The translations under genes were made by a program, and so were the position numbers. Positions 1 to 6,409 of a stretch of DNA of 15,921 bases are shown here, in pieces. The notes beneath the pieces were generated by a model, which worked only from the letters and a program-made list of their open reading frames with translations, was not told where the DNA came from and ran no database searches. Source of the stretch: an uncultured Alistipes sp. (GTDB lineage Bacteria; Bacteroidota; Bacteroidia; Bacteroidales; Rikenellaceae). Numbering within the stretch: the stretch's first letter is position 1; each line of letters starts with the position of its first letter. Where the stretch lies: contig CAJTLJ010000021.1 of NCBI GenBank assembly GCA_910577475.1, positions 1 to 15,921 of the forward strand. The letters run 5' to 3'.

Positions 1-82
1 GTTGGTGCGTAAAGCGGATCGCCAACGGGGATTTGCCGTTTTTGTAAACGATTTCATGGCGGCAGATTGTTTTGATTTTCAT
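1..82 (-). CDS. Tyrosine recombinase/integrase, N-terminal fragment cut by window edge
   Basis: An open frame starts with ATG at 82-80 and runs off the left edge after 27 codons. An in-frame TAG lies 12 codons upstream of the ATG, so the start is well bounded. The peptide begins MKIKTICRHEIVYKNGK and continues SPLAIRFTHQ. This matches the N-terminal arm-DNA-binding domain of Bacteroidota tyrosine recombinases, where a K-x-G-x-x-P-[IL]-x-[IL]-R-[IF] strand pattern is usual. The family catalyses site-specific integration and excision of conjugative or mobilizable elements and prophages. Its position beside the 3' end of tRNA-Thr, pointing away from it, is the usual arrangement at one end of an element integrated at a tRNA. 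The catalytic domain lies outside the window, so the call rests on 27 residues and context. Another DNA-binding protein is possible. Confidence 0.6.
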   Translation of the reverse strand, partial: MKIKTICRHEIVYKNGKSPLAIRFTHQ

Positions 83-121
83 CTGTTTGCGTATTAAGCA
101 AACAATGCGGGGCGTCTAAAT

Positions 122-145
122 TTTATGTGTAACATTATGTGTAAC
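122..145. repeat. Perfect tandem 12-bp repeat upstream of the integrase start
   Basis: The 12-mer ttatgtgtaaca occurs twice back to back (122-133 and 134-145), about 40 bases upstream of the integrase ATG and 90 bases from the tRNA-Thr 3' end. Short direct repeats here could be arm-type binding sites for the recombinase or operators for its expression. That role is inferred from position only. Confidence 0.6.
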
Positions 146-195
146 AACACACCGCAAACCACCTCTCCAGCCCCTTTTTCTACGCCGAACAGCAC

Positions 196-227
196 AAAAA
201 AAGAGATTGCAAAATTTGCAATCTCTT
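196..227 (-). terminator. Rho-independent terminator of tRNA-Thr
   Basis: The two arms 201-211 (aagagattgca) and 217-227 (tgcaatctctt) are perfectly complementary and can extend to 13 bp. On the minus strand the hairpin is followed directly by a run of seven T (196-202). It begins ten bases after the mature tRNA-Thr 3' end, as expected for a monocistronic tRNA unit. Confidence 0.85.
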
Positions 228-236
228 GATTTTCAG

Positions 237-308
<72 letters not shown>

Positions 309-332
309 AACTTTGCTCCTTGAAAGCGGTTG

Positions 333-364
333 CAAAAGTACGTAAGAAAATCGAATCTGCCAAA
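333..364 (-). promoter_or_regulatory. Promoter of tRNA-Thr
   Basis: On the minus strand TTTG (364-361) is followed after exactly 20 bases by TACTTTTG (340-333). This fits the -33 TTTG / -7 TAnnTTTG consensus of the Bacteroidota primary sigma factor in full. Transcription should start near 326-329, giving a 5' leader of roughly 20 nt before the mature tRNA. Confidence 0.85.
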
Positions 365-512
365 TATTCGGGTCGTTTTTTTTTGAAAAACTTTGTTTTC
401 CCCCGATTCTACGCACTTTTCAAGGATGTGACCGATGGCGTTTGTGCCCCGATCCCGGTTTCCAATGGGGGTGACGGGGGCATAAAGCCGGTTCGGCGTC
501 CCTCCAAAAACG

Positions 513-1256
513 CTATCTCCGCTCCGCCTCGTTGTCCTTTTCGTCCGTGTCGTCGCCCTCCCAGTCGAACCAGGGGAACTCCGTGCGGCCGTTCAGGGCG
601 AACTGCGTGTAGGTGATCGGCAGCCCCCGCTCGAGGAACATGGTCTCGTAAGCGGTCTTTACCGAGAGCCGTTCGTCGGCGTAGCCCGTGCCGTAGATGT
701 CGTCGACGGCGGCGATCCGCTTCAGCCCGTAGCGGTCGATGACGGCCTGCGTATAGTTGTAGAGGTGTTTCGAGTCGGTCTTCAGGTGGATCAGTCCGTC
801 GGGTCCGAGCATGCGGGCGTAGTGCTCCAGGAAGAGCGGTCCCGTGAGCCGCTTTTTGGCCCGTCGAGTCTTGAGCTGGGGATCGGGGAAGGTGATCCAG
901 ATCTCGGCGATCTCGCCCGGGGCGAAGAATGATTCGATGAACTCGATGCGCGTGCGCAGAAATCCGGCATTGGCCATGCCCTGTTCCGTGACGGTCTTGG
1001 CTCCGCGCCACATGCGGGCGCCCTTGATGTCGATGCCGATGAAGTTCTTGTCGGGGTTGCGCTCGGCAAGCGCTACGGTGTATTCGCCTTTGCCGCATCC
1101 CAGTTCGAGGACGATCGGGCGGTCGTTGCGGAAGAAGTCGGCGTTCCACCGCCCCTTGAGCGGATGGTCGTTGCGGAATACGGTCTCGAACTCCGGCTGC
1201 ACGAAGCAGGCGAAGGTGAGATTTTCAGCGAAGCGGCGCAGTTTGTCTTTTCCCAT
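513..1256 (-). CDS. trmB: tRNA (guanine-N7-)-methyltransferase TrmB
   Basis: TrmB transfers a methyl group from S-adenosylmethionine to N7 of guanosine 46 in the variable loop of tRNAs. The 247-residue protein shows the class I methyltransferase motif I LELGCGKGEYT at 50-60, the acidic SAM-binding strand GIDIKG at 74-79, the characteristic ITFPDPQ at 121-127 followed by the basic KTRRAKKR segment, and LKTDS at 158-162, all diagnostic for TrmB. The C-terminus ends in an Asp/Glu-rich tail. It starts 9 bases after the gldH stop, so it is probably the last gene of the MATE-ricT-gldH-trmB unit. No clear terminator is visible between its stop and the tRNA-Thr promoter. The length is normal for Bacteroidota. 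Confidence 0.96.
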   Translation of the reverse strand: MGKDKLRRFAENLTFACFVQPEFETVFRNDHPLKGRWNADFFRNDRPIVLELGCGKGEYTVALAERNPDKNFIGIDIKGARMWRGAKTVTEQGMANAGFLRTRIEFIESFFAPGEIAEIWITFPDPQLKTRRAKKRLTGPLFLEHYARMLGPDGLIHLKTDSKHLYNYTQAVIDRYGLKRIAAVDDIYGTGYADERLSVKTAYETMFLERGLPITYTQFALNGRTEFPWFDWEGDDTDEKDNEAERR

Positions 1257-1265
1257 GATATGTAT

Positions 1266-1703
1266 CTATTCTCTGCTTTTTACGATGTTGATTCCGACCG
1301 CCTCGATCCCTTCGATCCGTGCGGTCGGGGTCAGGGTGATGCGGTAGGTGCCCGGACGGTCCAGTACGACGCGGCGGCGGTAGGGGATCTCGTCCACGTT
1401 CCTGAGGGCGGCGGCCCGGTGGAGGTGGTGCATCGGAAATCCGACCGTTTCGGTGAACTGCATCGAATCGGGTGTCTCGATGAAGAGTTCCAGACGGATC
1501 GAGTCGGCGCGGAACGAGCGGTTCGAGCGAATCACCAGACTCAAGTCGCGCAGGGTCGTCGTGTCGCCGTTCTCCACCTCCACGACGGCCCCTTCGTGCC
1601 AGTCGTAGAGGTCGACGTCGCTCATGACGGCCTGCGTGGGGTGCAGGCAACCCGCCAGAAAGCTCCCGAGGATCAGGAGCCAGCCTGCCCGAAGCGTTCT
1701 CAT
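1266..1703 (-). CDS. gldH: Gliding-motility-type lipoprotein GldH
   Basis: A 145-residue predicted lipoprotein. The signal peptide MRTLRAGWLLILGSFLAGC ends in a lipobox LAGC with the acylated cysteine at 19. The mature part is a single beta-rich domain with alternating strands, for example around 50-75 and 100-142, and contains SDVDLYDW, which resembles the N-terminal region of mature GldH proteins. In Flavobacterium johnsoniae GldH is needed for gliding and is linked to the Gld/type IX secretion machinery. It is also kept in non-motile gut Bacteroidales, where its role is unclear. The ATG at 1703 was chosen because it gives a proper signal peptide and lies 7 bases after the upstream RicT-like stop. 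Pairing with a PSP1-domain gene supports the call. The annotation rests on motif memory and synteny, since the family diverges strongly. Confidence 0.8.
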   Translation of the reverse strand: MRTLRAGWLLILGSFLAGCLHPTQAVMSDVDLYDWHEGAVVEVENGDTTTLRDLSLVIRSNRSFRADSIRLELFIETPDSMQFTETVGFPMHHLHRAAALRNVDEIPYRRRVVLDRPGTYRITLTPTARIEGIEAVGINIVKSRE

Positions 1704-1710
1704 GGCGCGG

Positions 1711-3174
1711 CTACTCCTTTTTCTCGGCGGGCTTGCCGCCCGATCCCTCCGGGCGACGGTTTTCGCTCCGCTGCTCGCCGTTGTTCGGCCGGCGGCTGCG
1801 ATGGTTGTTCGACCGGTTGCGGTTGTCGCGCCGCGGGGCCTTCGATTCGCCGTTCTGAGTGTTCGGCTGTCCGTTCGGATTCGGAGCCTCGCCGCGCTCC
1901 CGGCGCGGATTGTTCCGGCCGCCCTGCGGACGGTTGTTCTCCGCAGGCTGCTGGGCCGGCTTGGCGTTCGGCTCTCCCTTCTTCGGAGCGACCGGCTGTT
2001 CGGCGGCCTCCTTCGTCTCGGGACGGTTGGGCTTGTTGTTCCGGTTCCCGCCCCGTTTGCTGCGCTTGTTGCGGCGCTTCGAGTCGAAACGGGTGATGCT
2101 GTCCTCCTCGGAGCGGTAGGTCGGCTCTTCGACCTCGATAACCGCATTCTCCCCCTGAAGCCGCTCGACCTTCTTTCCGGCCCGGTTCAGCGCCATGATC
2201 TCCTTCACGCGGTCGACCGGCAGCTCGACCAGATTCGAGAGCGCATCCTTGCTGCTGCTGAAGGTCATCGTGCCGGCGAGAATGTCGTTCTTGACGAAGA
2301 AGTAGTCCCCTTCGAGCGCCTGCAGCTCCTTGATGCGGGGGAATGCGCGGCGGGCGTCGCTGTACATGTCGTATTCGTACATCAGGCAGCACTTGAGCTT
2401 CGAGCACTGTCCGGCGAGCTTCTGGGGGTTGAGCGAGAGCTCCTGCACGCGGGCGGCGTTGGTCGTCACGCTGGTGAAGCTCGAGATCCACGACGCACAG
2501 CAGAGCTCGCGTCCGCAGGCGCCCAGACCGCCGATGCGGCCGGCCTCCTGCCGGGCTCCGATCTGCTTCATCTCGATGCGGATGTGGAAACGCTCGGCGA
2601 ATACCTTGATGAGCTCGCGGAAATCGACCCGCTCGTCGGCGATGTAGTAGAAGATCGCCTTGATCTTGTCGCCCTGATACTCCACGTCGCCGATCTTCAT
2701 GTTGAGCCCCATGTCGGCGGCGATCTGCCGGGCGGCGATCATGGTCTCGTGCTCCAGTGCGATGGCCTCCTGCCAGCGCTCGATGTCGTAGGGCTTGGCC
2801 TTGCGGTAGATCTTCTTGAACTCGCCGTTGTAGGGGTTGAACCCCACGCGCCGCATCTGCTTGGCTACCATGTCGCCCGTGAGCGATATGATGCCGATGT
2901 CGTGGCCGGGCGAAGCCTCGACGGCTACGACGTCGCCCCGCTTCAGATCGAGCCCGTTGACGTTCTGGTAGTAGGACCGGCGCGTATTCTTGAACCGCAC
3001 CTCGAAGATGTCGGTGGGCAGGTTGTCGGGGTAGCCCTCGGTCCACTGCGTTTCGTGGAGTTTGAAGCATCCCTCTACGGGAATCACCTCCGTTTCGGAT
3101 TCGGATTCGCAGAAGCGGCATCCGCGGCCCATGTCGGGCCGGTGACAGGTATCGTATCGTTTGGTAGAATCCAT
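1711..3174 (-). CDS. ricT: PSP1-domain / RicT (YaaT)-like regulator with basic disordered tail
   Basis: A 487-residue protein. Residues about 30-300 form the PSP1/YaaT-type domain, with GACGRELCCASW at 218-229 and CSKLKCC at 257-263. The cysteines C220, C225, C226, C257, C262 and C263 correspond to the conserved Cys cluster of this family. In Bacillus subtilis RicT joins RicA and RicF in an Fe-S-cluster complex that promotes RNase Y-dependent mRNA processing. Bacteroidota function is not established. An extra N-terminal trio C10/C19/C22 could also bind metal. Residues about 365-487 are a low-complexity tail rich in K, R, N, P, Q and E, likely disordered and possibly RNA-binding. It lies 34 bases after the MATE stop and 7 bases before gldH. 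A -7-like TACCTTTA at 3197-3190 may give it its own promoter. Confidence 0.85.
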   Translation of the reverse strand: MDSTKRYDTCHRPDMGRGCRFCESESETEVIPVEGCFKLHETQWTEGYPDNLPTDIFEVRFKNTRRSYYQNVNGLDLKRGDVVAVEASPGHDIGIISLTGDMVAKQMRRVGFNPYNGEFKKIYRKAKPYDIERWQEAIALEHETMIAARQIAADMGLNMKIGDVEYQGDKIKAIFYYIADERVDFRELIKVFAERFHIRIEMKQIGARQEAGRIGGLGACGRELCCASWISSFTSVTTNAARVQELSLNPQKLAGQCSKLKCCLMYEYDMYSDARRAFPRIKELQALEGDYFFVKNDILAGTMTFSSSKDALSNLVELPVDRVKEIMALNRAGKKVERLQGENAVIEVEEPTYRSEEDSITRFDSKRRNKRSKRGGNRNNKPNRPETKEAAEQPVAPKKGEPNAKPAQQPAENNRPQGGRNNPRRERGEAPNPNGQPNTQNGESKAPRRDNRNRSNNHRSRRPNNGEQRSENRRPEGSGGKPAEKKE

Positions 3175-3189
3175 TTCGTAAAATTTTCG

Positions 3190-3197
3190 TAAAGGTA
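3190..3197 (-). promoter_or_regulatory. Possible internal promoter for ricT-gldH-trmB
   Basis: TACCTTTA on the minus strand matches seven of eight positions of the TAnnTTTG -7 box and ends 15 bases before the ricT ATG. No good -33 box is seen about 20 bases upstream, so it may be weak or secondary to read-through from the MATE promoter. Confidence 0.35.
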
Positions 3198-3208
3198 CGA
3201 AAAATATT

Positions 3209-4597
3209 TTAATTTCCGACTGCGGCTTTCGAATCGGCGCTCCATTGCGAGCGGAGCTGCCGCACCCGCTTGCGAATGCGTCGGATCATCAGCAGGCCCG
3301 CCATCGAGAGACCGAACGTGAATCCCAGAATCAACCCCTCGGGACCCATGCCCAAGGTGAATCCGCAGAGATACCCCACGGGCAGGTTCAGACACCAGTA
3401 GGCCAGCAGGGCGATGGGCATGATGACCTTGACGTCCTGCACGCCGCGCAGGATGCCGACCGAGACGTTCTGAATGCCGTCCGAGAGCTGGAAGAGGGCG
3501 ACGAAGACGAGCAGATCGGCCGTCAGGGCGATCACCTGCGCGTTCTCGGTGAAGAGCGTCGGGATGGAGTGCCGCAGCAGGATGAACATCGCTGCGGCGA
3601 AGAGGTTCCAGGCTATCGCCAGGTGATAGGAGGCCTTGGCGGCGAGCGTCAGCTCGGGCAGGCTGCGGGCGCCGAAGCAGTGCGACACGCGGATGGTGGT
3701 CGCCGCGCCGATCGACATCACGATCATGAAGGCGCAGTTTGCCAGCGTGGTGGTGATCTGGTTGGCCGATATCGCCTCGGTGCCCAACCATCCCATCATG
3801 ACGCCGGTACCCACGAAGGCCGAACCTTCCAGAAACATCTGGGAGGAGATCGGGATTCCCATGCGGAGCAGGGTACGCATATCGTCGCGCACCCACCTCA
3901 AGGGGGTGAATCCTTTCAGGTAGATGCGGTAACGCTCGCGATGGAGCACGTAACCCGCCATCAGGAAGGGGAGCAGGGCCCGCGAGAGCAACGTAGCCAG
4001 ACCGGCACCCTCGGCGCCCATCTCCCGGAACCCGCAATGGCCGTAGATGAACACCCAGTTCAGTCCCACGTTCAGCGTGTTGCAGAGAATCGTGGCGACC
4101 ATCTCGACCTTCGTGTTCCCGACCCCTTCGAGGAACTGCTTGAAGGCGAAGAAGAGCATGGCGAAGGGCATGCCGTAGAGGACCATGCGGTAGTAGGGGA
4201 TAGCCATGTCGACCACCTCGCGGGGCTGCCCCATGTGGTAGAGCAGCGGGGTGATGGCGTAGAGCAGGCCGGCTGTCAGCAGGCCGATGCAGAAATAGAG
4301 CACCAGACCGCTCTGCAACAGCTCGGACGAGCGTTTGCGGTCGCCCTGGGCGTAGAGTTCGCCGATCAGGGGCGTCAGCCCGAAGGTGATGCCTACGGCG
4401 GCGATGAAGAAGATGAAGAAGACGGAGCTGCCGAACGATACGGCAGCCAGCGGCAGCGGGTCGCTGCCGCCGTAGCGGCCGACCATCAGGTTGTCGGCGA
4501 ACTGCACCAACACCTGCCCCAACTGGGTGAGAACTACCGGTAAGGCCAGCTTCAGATTGGCCTTGTACTGCTCTTTGTATGTCGAAAATCTGTACAT
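3209..4597 (-). CDS. MATE family multidrug/Na+ (or H+) antiporter, NorM-like
   Basis: A 462-residue inner-membrane protein with about twelve hydrophobic segments, the normal size and topology for MATE exporters, which extrude cationic drugs or other small molecules in exchange for Na+ or H+. It opens with LKLALPVVLTQLGQVLVQFADNLMVGRYG, the MATE first-helix signature (P-x(n)-Q-x(n)-D-x-x-M-V-G). A repeated P-x-x-x-x-M motif (GIPISSQM) starts the second half. The loop LEGVGNTK (residues about 135-145) and the late G-x-L-R-G-V-Q-D-V-K are also typical. A longer frame reaches 4678, but the ATG at 4597 is preferred because it directly precedes the membrane core and follows a -7 box 7 bases upstream. 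Substrate cannot be told from sequence. It is probably the first gene of the unit with ricT, gldH and trmB. Confidence 0.93.
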   Translation of the reverse strand: MYRFSTYKEQYKANLKLALPVVLTQLGQVLVQFADNLMVGRYGGSDPLPLAAVSFGSSVFFIFFIAAVGITFGLTPLIGELYAQGDRKRSSELLQSGLVLYFCIGLLTAGLLYAITPLLYHMGQPREVVDMAIPYYRMVLYGMPFAMLFFAFKQFLEGVGNTKVEMVATILCNTLNVGLNWVFIYGHCGFREMGAEGAGLATLLSRALLPFLMAGYVLHRERYRIYLKGFTPLRWVRDDMRTLLRMGIPISSQMFLEGSAFVGTGVMMGWLGTEAISANQITTTLANCAFMIVMSIGAATTIRVSHCFGARSLPELTLAAKASYHLAIAWNLFAAAMFILLRHSIPTLFTENAQVIALTADLLVFVALFQLSDGIQNVSVGILRGVQDVKVIMPIALLAYWCLNLPVGYLCGFTLGMGPEGLILGFTFGLSMAGLLMIRRIRKRVRQLRSQWSADSKAAVGN

Positions 4598-4604
4598 AAG
4601 AGCG

Positions 4605-4636
4605 CAAAGGTACGACAAAAAAGTGAGATACGGAAA
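4605..4636 (-). promoter_or_regulatory. Promoter of MATE gene
   Basis: TACCTTTG (4612-4605) is a full match to the Bacteroidota -7 box. TTTC lies 20 bases upstream (4636-4633), one base off the -33 consensus. Only 7 bases separate the -7 box from the ATG at 4597, so the transcript should have almost no leader. Confidence 0.7.
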
Positions 4637-4697
4637 ACATGCCGACAATAGCTTCCGGCCGGAATGTACAATCCACAATTCACAATTGTTCAGTGTC

Positions 4698-4735
4698 TGT
4701 CATGTCGAGCGAAGCCGCAGGCGCAGTCGGGACAC
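4698..4735. repeat. Isolated arm of the dispersed tgtca..tcgagcg repeat
   Basis: The sequence starting tgtcatgtcgagcgaagcc and ending cgcagtcgggacac is one arm of the repeat family clustered at 8482-8925. It keeps the same gagcg...gcgcagtcg core but has no partner arm nearby. It is preceded by a short AT-rich stretch with acaattcacaatt, as the copy at 8482 is preceded by a similar acaattcat. Confidence 0.6.
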
Positions 4736-4792
4736 CGGACATAACCGGGCGCACGCCATTCGGAAACAGCAAGACCTCGTTCGGGGCGGCAG

Positions 4793-4825
4793 AAAAAAGG
4801 CTGTCTGAAACCATTTCAGACAGCC
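4793..4825 (-). terminator. Rho-independent terminator of smpB-tsaB
   Basis: The arms ggctgtctgaaa (4799-4810) and tttcagacagcc (4814-4825) pair perfectly over 12 bp with a 3-base loop. On the minus strand six T follow (4798-4793). It begins 28 bases after the tsaB stop and insulates the pair from the MATE unit downstream. Confidence 0.9.
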
Positions 4826-4853
4826 CATAGCACGTGGAACGGCTCACCGGCGA

Positions 4854-5561
4854 TCACAGCAACCGCTTTTTCGAAGCCGTCACGACGAAATCCTTCAGAT
4901 AGAAGGGTTCGAAATAGGCCAGATCCTCGAACCGGCCGGCATCGAAGGCCTCCTGCGCCCGGCGGGCTAGTCCGCGGGCCGAGGGAGCCACCTCGATGAA
5001 ACGGGCATCGGGCAGCGCCTCCCGGCATTTGCGGGCGCCGTTGCCGAAGATGACGAAAGGATGCTTCCCGTCGCGCCAAGCGGCGAAGCTGACGCCGCCG
5101 ATCACCTCGGCCTTCACCTCCGAGAGGGGTGCACCCGTCGTATCGAAGACCCGAGCATAGACTTCCATGCGGCGGGCATCGACCATCGGGCAGAGCCTCG
5201 CGGACTCCCAGTCGTCGACATCGACGATCCCCGCCTCGTAATCCTCGCGCGCGACCTCGGCCAGCGCGTCCAGCGACCCCACGGCGATCAGCGGTTTGCG
5301 GATGCCGTAACAGAGCCCCTTGGCGAATGAGACGCCGATCCGCAGCCCCGTATAGGAGCCGGGGCCCTTACCGACCGCCACGGCATCCAACTCGTCGGGC
5401 GAGAGCCGGTTTTCGCGCAGCAGCTCGTCGACGAAAACACCCACCTTCCGGGCGTGGTCGCGCCCCTCGTCGCTCTCGCGCAGGGAGAGCAGCCGCCCGT
5501 CGCGGGCGATTCCCACGGAGCAGACGTCCGTGCCGGTTTCGATGCAAAGTATCAGTGCCAT
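4854..5561 (-). CDS. tsaB: tRNA threonylcarbamoyladenosine biosynthesis protein TsaB
   Basis: TsaB is the non-catalytic partner of TsaD in making N6-threonylcarbamoyladenosine at position 37 of tRNAs that read ANN codons. It belongs to the ASKHA fold but lacks the TsaD active site. The 235-residue protein begins ALILCIETGTDVCSVGI (phosphate-1-like strand). It carries the family hallmark GKGPGSYTGLRIGVSFAKGL at 64-83, then LIAVGSLDALA at 91-101 and MVDARRMEVYARVFD at 126-140. Full length and normal for the family. Its start lies 13 bases after the smpB stop, so the two are cotranscribed, and a strong terminator follows. The pairing with SmpB and the nearby tRNA-Thr and TrmB make this a translation-rich region. 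TsaC, TsaD and TsaE are not in the window. Confidence 0.95.
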   Translation of the reverse strand: MALILCIETGTDVCSVGIARDGRLLSLRESDEGRDHARKVGVFVDELLRENRLSPDELDAVAVGKGPGSYTGLRIGVSFAKGLCYGIRKPLIAVGSLDALAEVAREDYEAGIVDVDDWESARLCPMVDARRMEVYARVFDTTGAPLSEVKAEVIGGVSFAAWRDGKHPFVIFGNGARKCREALPDARFIEVAPSARGLARRAQEAFDAGRFEDLAYFEPFYLKDFVVTASKKRLL

Positions 5562-5574
5562 ATCGGTTCTTTCC

Positions 5575-6039
5575 TTATTTGCGGTACGCCTTCATCGCCT
5601 TGTCCATCTCGCGGCGGGCGTCGTTCTCCTTCAGGTATTCGCGCTTGTCGTAGGACTTGCGGCCGCGCGCCAGACCGACGACCACCTTCACCAGCCCCCG
5701 TTCGTTGAGAAACAGTCTGAGACCGACCACGGTCAGCCCCCGGTCCTGCAACGAACGCTGCAGTCTGTCGATCTCCTTGCGGTTCAGCAGCAGCTTGCGG
5801 TCGCGCTTGGGCGCGTGGTTGTTGCACGAGCCCCAGGCATACTCGGCGATGTTGACGCCGCGAATCCACAGTTCGCCCCGATCGAAGTAGCAGTAGCAGT
5901 CGGTCAGCGACACCTTGCCCATGCGGATCGACTTGATCTCGGTACCGACCAGCACGATGCCGGCCACGTACTCTTCGAGAATCTCGTAGTCGAAGGTCGC
6001 CCGCTTGTTCCTTACGTTTATGTTTCTGTAATCGGCCAT
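5575..6039 (-). CDS. smpB: SsrA (tmRNA)-binding protein SmpB
   Basis: SmpB binds tmRNA and brings it to stalled ribosomes for trans-translation. The 154-residue protein has the oligonucleotide-binding beta-barrel with the family motifs GTEIKSIRMGKVSLTD (32-47), GELWIRGVNIAEYAWG (55-70), NNHAPKRDRKLLL (73-85) and GLVKVVVGLARGRKSYDKRE (115-134). The basic tail that enters the mRNA channel follows. The frame can be extended upstream to 6141, but ATG 6039 gives MADYRNINVRNKRATFDY, the usual N-terminus, and sits 8 bases after a -7 box. The length is typical. tsaB follows after 13 bases. No tmRNA gene is visible in the window. Confidence 0.97.
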   Translation of the reverse strand: MADYRNINVRNKRATFDYEILEEYVAGIVLVGTEIKSIRMGKVSLTDCYCYFDRGELWIRGVNIAEYAWGSCNNHAPKRDRKLLLNRKEIDRLQRSLQDRGLTVVGLRLFLNERGLVKVVVGLARGRKSYDKREYLKENDARREMDKAMKAYRK

Positions 6040-6047
6040 AGACGGGG

Positions 6048-6055
6048 CAAATATA
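6048..6055 (-). promoter_or_regulatory. -7 box of smpB-tsaB
   Basis: TATATTTG on the minus strand is a perfect TAnnTTTG box ending 8 bases before the smpB ATG. No TTTG -33 element is seen at 18-22 bases upstream. It supports the start at 6039 and implies a very short leader. Confidence 0.65.
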
Positions 6056-6163
6056 CGAATAAAATCGCGGAATGGTGCGTACGGGGAGCGAAAATACAGC
6101 GGCCGGCACGAACCCGGCGCGGCGAATGGAAAAAGCGGCACAGGATTTGTTCCGTTCAGGTGC

Positions 6164-6288
6164 AGGTAAGGCCGGGATAAGGTAACTAATTCTTTTATCT
6201 TTGATATGTTTTACACATCTTTCTGTTTATTTTCTGTTTGCACACCGTGTGCGTAGCGATACGCGCACAACCCGGCCCTACCTTTTTT
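6164..6288 (+). ncRNA. Candidate structured small RNA in the smpB/dnaG gap
   Basis: Two nested helices stand out in the 370-base gap between smpB and dnaG. The outer stem pairs 6164-6176 (aggtaaggccggg) with 6271-6283 (cccggccctacct), 12 of 13 positions complementary, and is followed at once by six T (6283-6288), the pattern of an intrinsic terminator. Inside it, 6247-6255 pairs with 6260-6268 over 9 bp (one G-U), capped by GCGA, a GNRA tetraloop. A weaker hairpin is possible at 6203-6219. The rest of the interior is pyrimidine-rich. The T run favours the plus strand. No good promoter is seen just upstream; TATCTTTG at 6196-6203 lies inside. It could instead be the leader or attenuator of dnaG. 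No known RNA family is recognised. Confidence 0.35.
6196..6203 (+). promoter_or_regulatory. Perfect -7 box inside the smpB/dnaG gap
   Basis: TATCTTTG matches the TAnnTTTG box and faces dnaG, about 200 bases upstream of its ATG. It has no convincing -33 partner. It could start a short RNA covering the GNRA hairpin, or a second, long-leader dnaG transcript. Confidence 0.3.
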
Positions 6289-6371
6289 AACGAAACACCC
6301 TCTCCGCGGTCCGCACCGCACCGGAGACCGAACCATATTCCGATACTCCCGCCCGGCAAATTGCAAGTAAA

Positions 6372-6403
6372 CTTGCTTTTACCCTCGCTTATTGCTATCT
6401 TTG
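6372..6403 (+). promoter_or_regulatory. Promoter of dnaG
   Basis: TATCTTTG (6396-6403) is a perfect -7 box. CTTG (6372-6375), one base off TTTG, sits 20 bases upstream. Six bases separate the box from the dnaG ATG, so the mRNA should be close to leaderless. Confidence 0.7.
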
Positions 6404-6409
6404 CACTCC

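Noticed and set aside
409..1149. 246-codon minus-strand frame over trmB
   Set aside because: It overlaps trmB in another frame, is Arg/Pro-rich with no domain, and trmB has all its methyltransferase motifs.
4598..4678. 27-residue N-terminal extension of the MATE protein
   Set aside because: It would place the promoter -7 box inside the gene, and the extension precedes the normal MATE N-terminus.
6056..6409. tmRNA (ssrA) next to smpB
   Set aside because: No alanyl-tRNA-like ends, no tag reading frame, and the gap is too short for a normal tmRNA plus the dnaG promoter.
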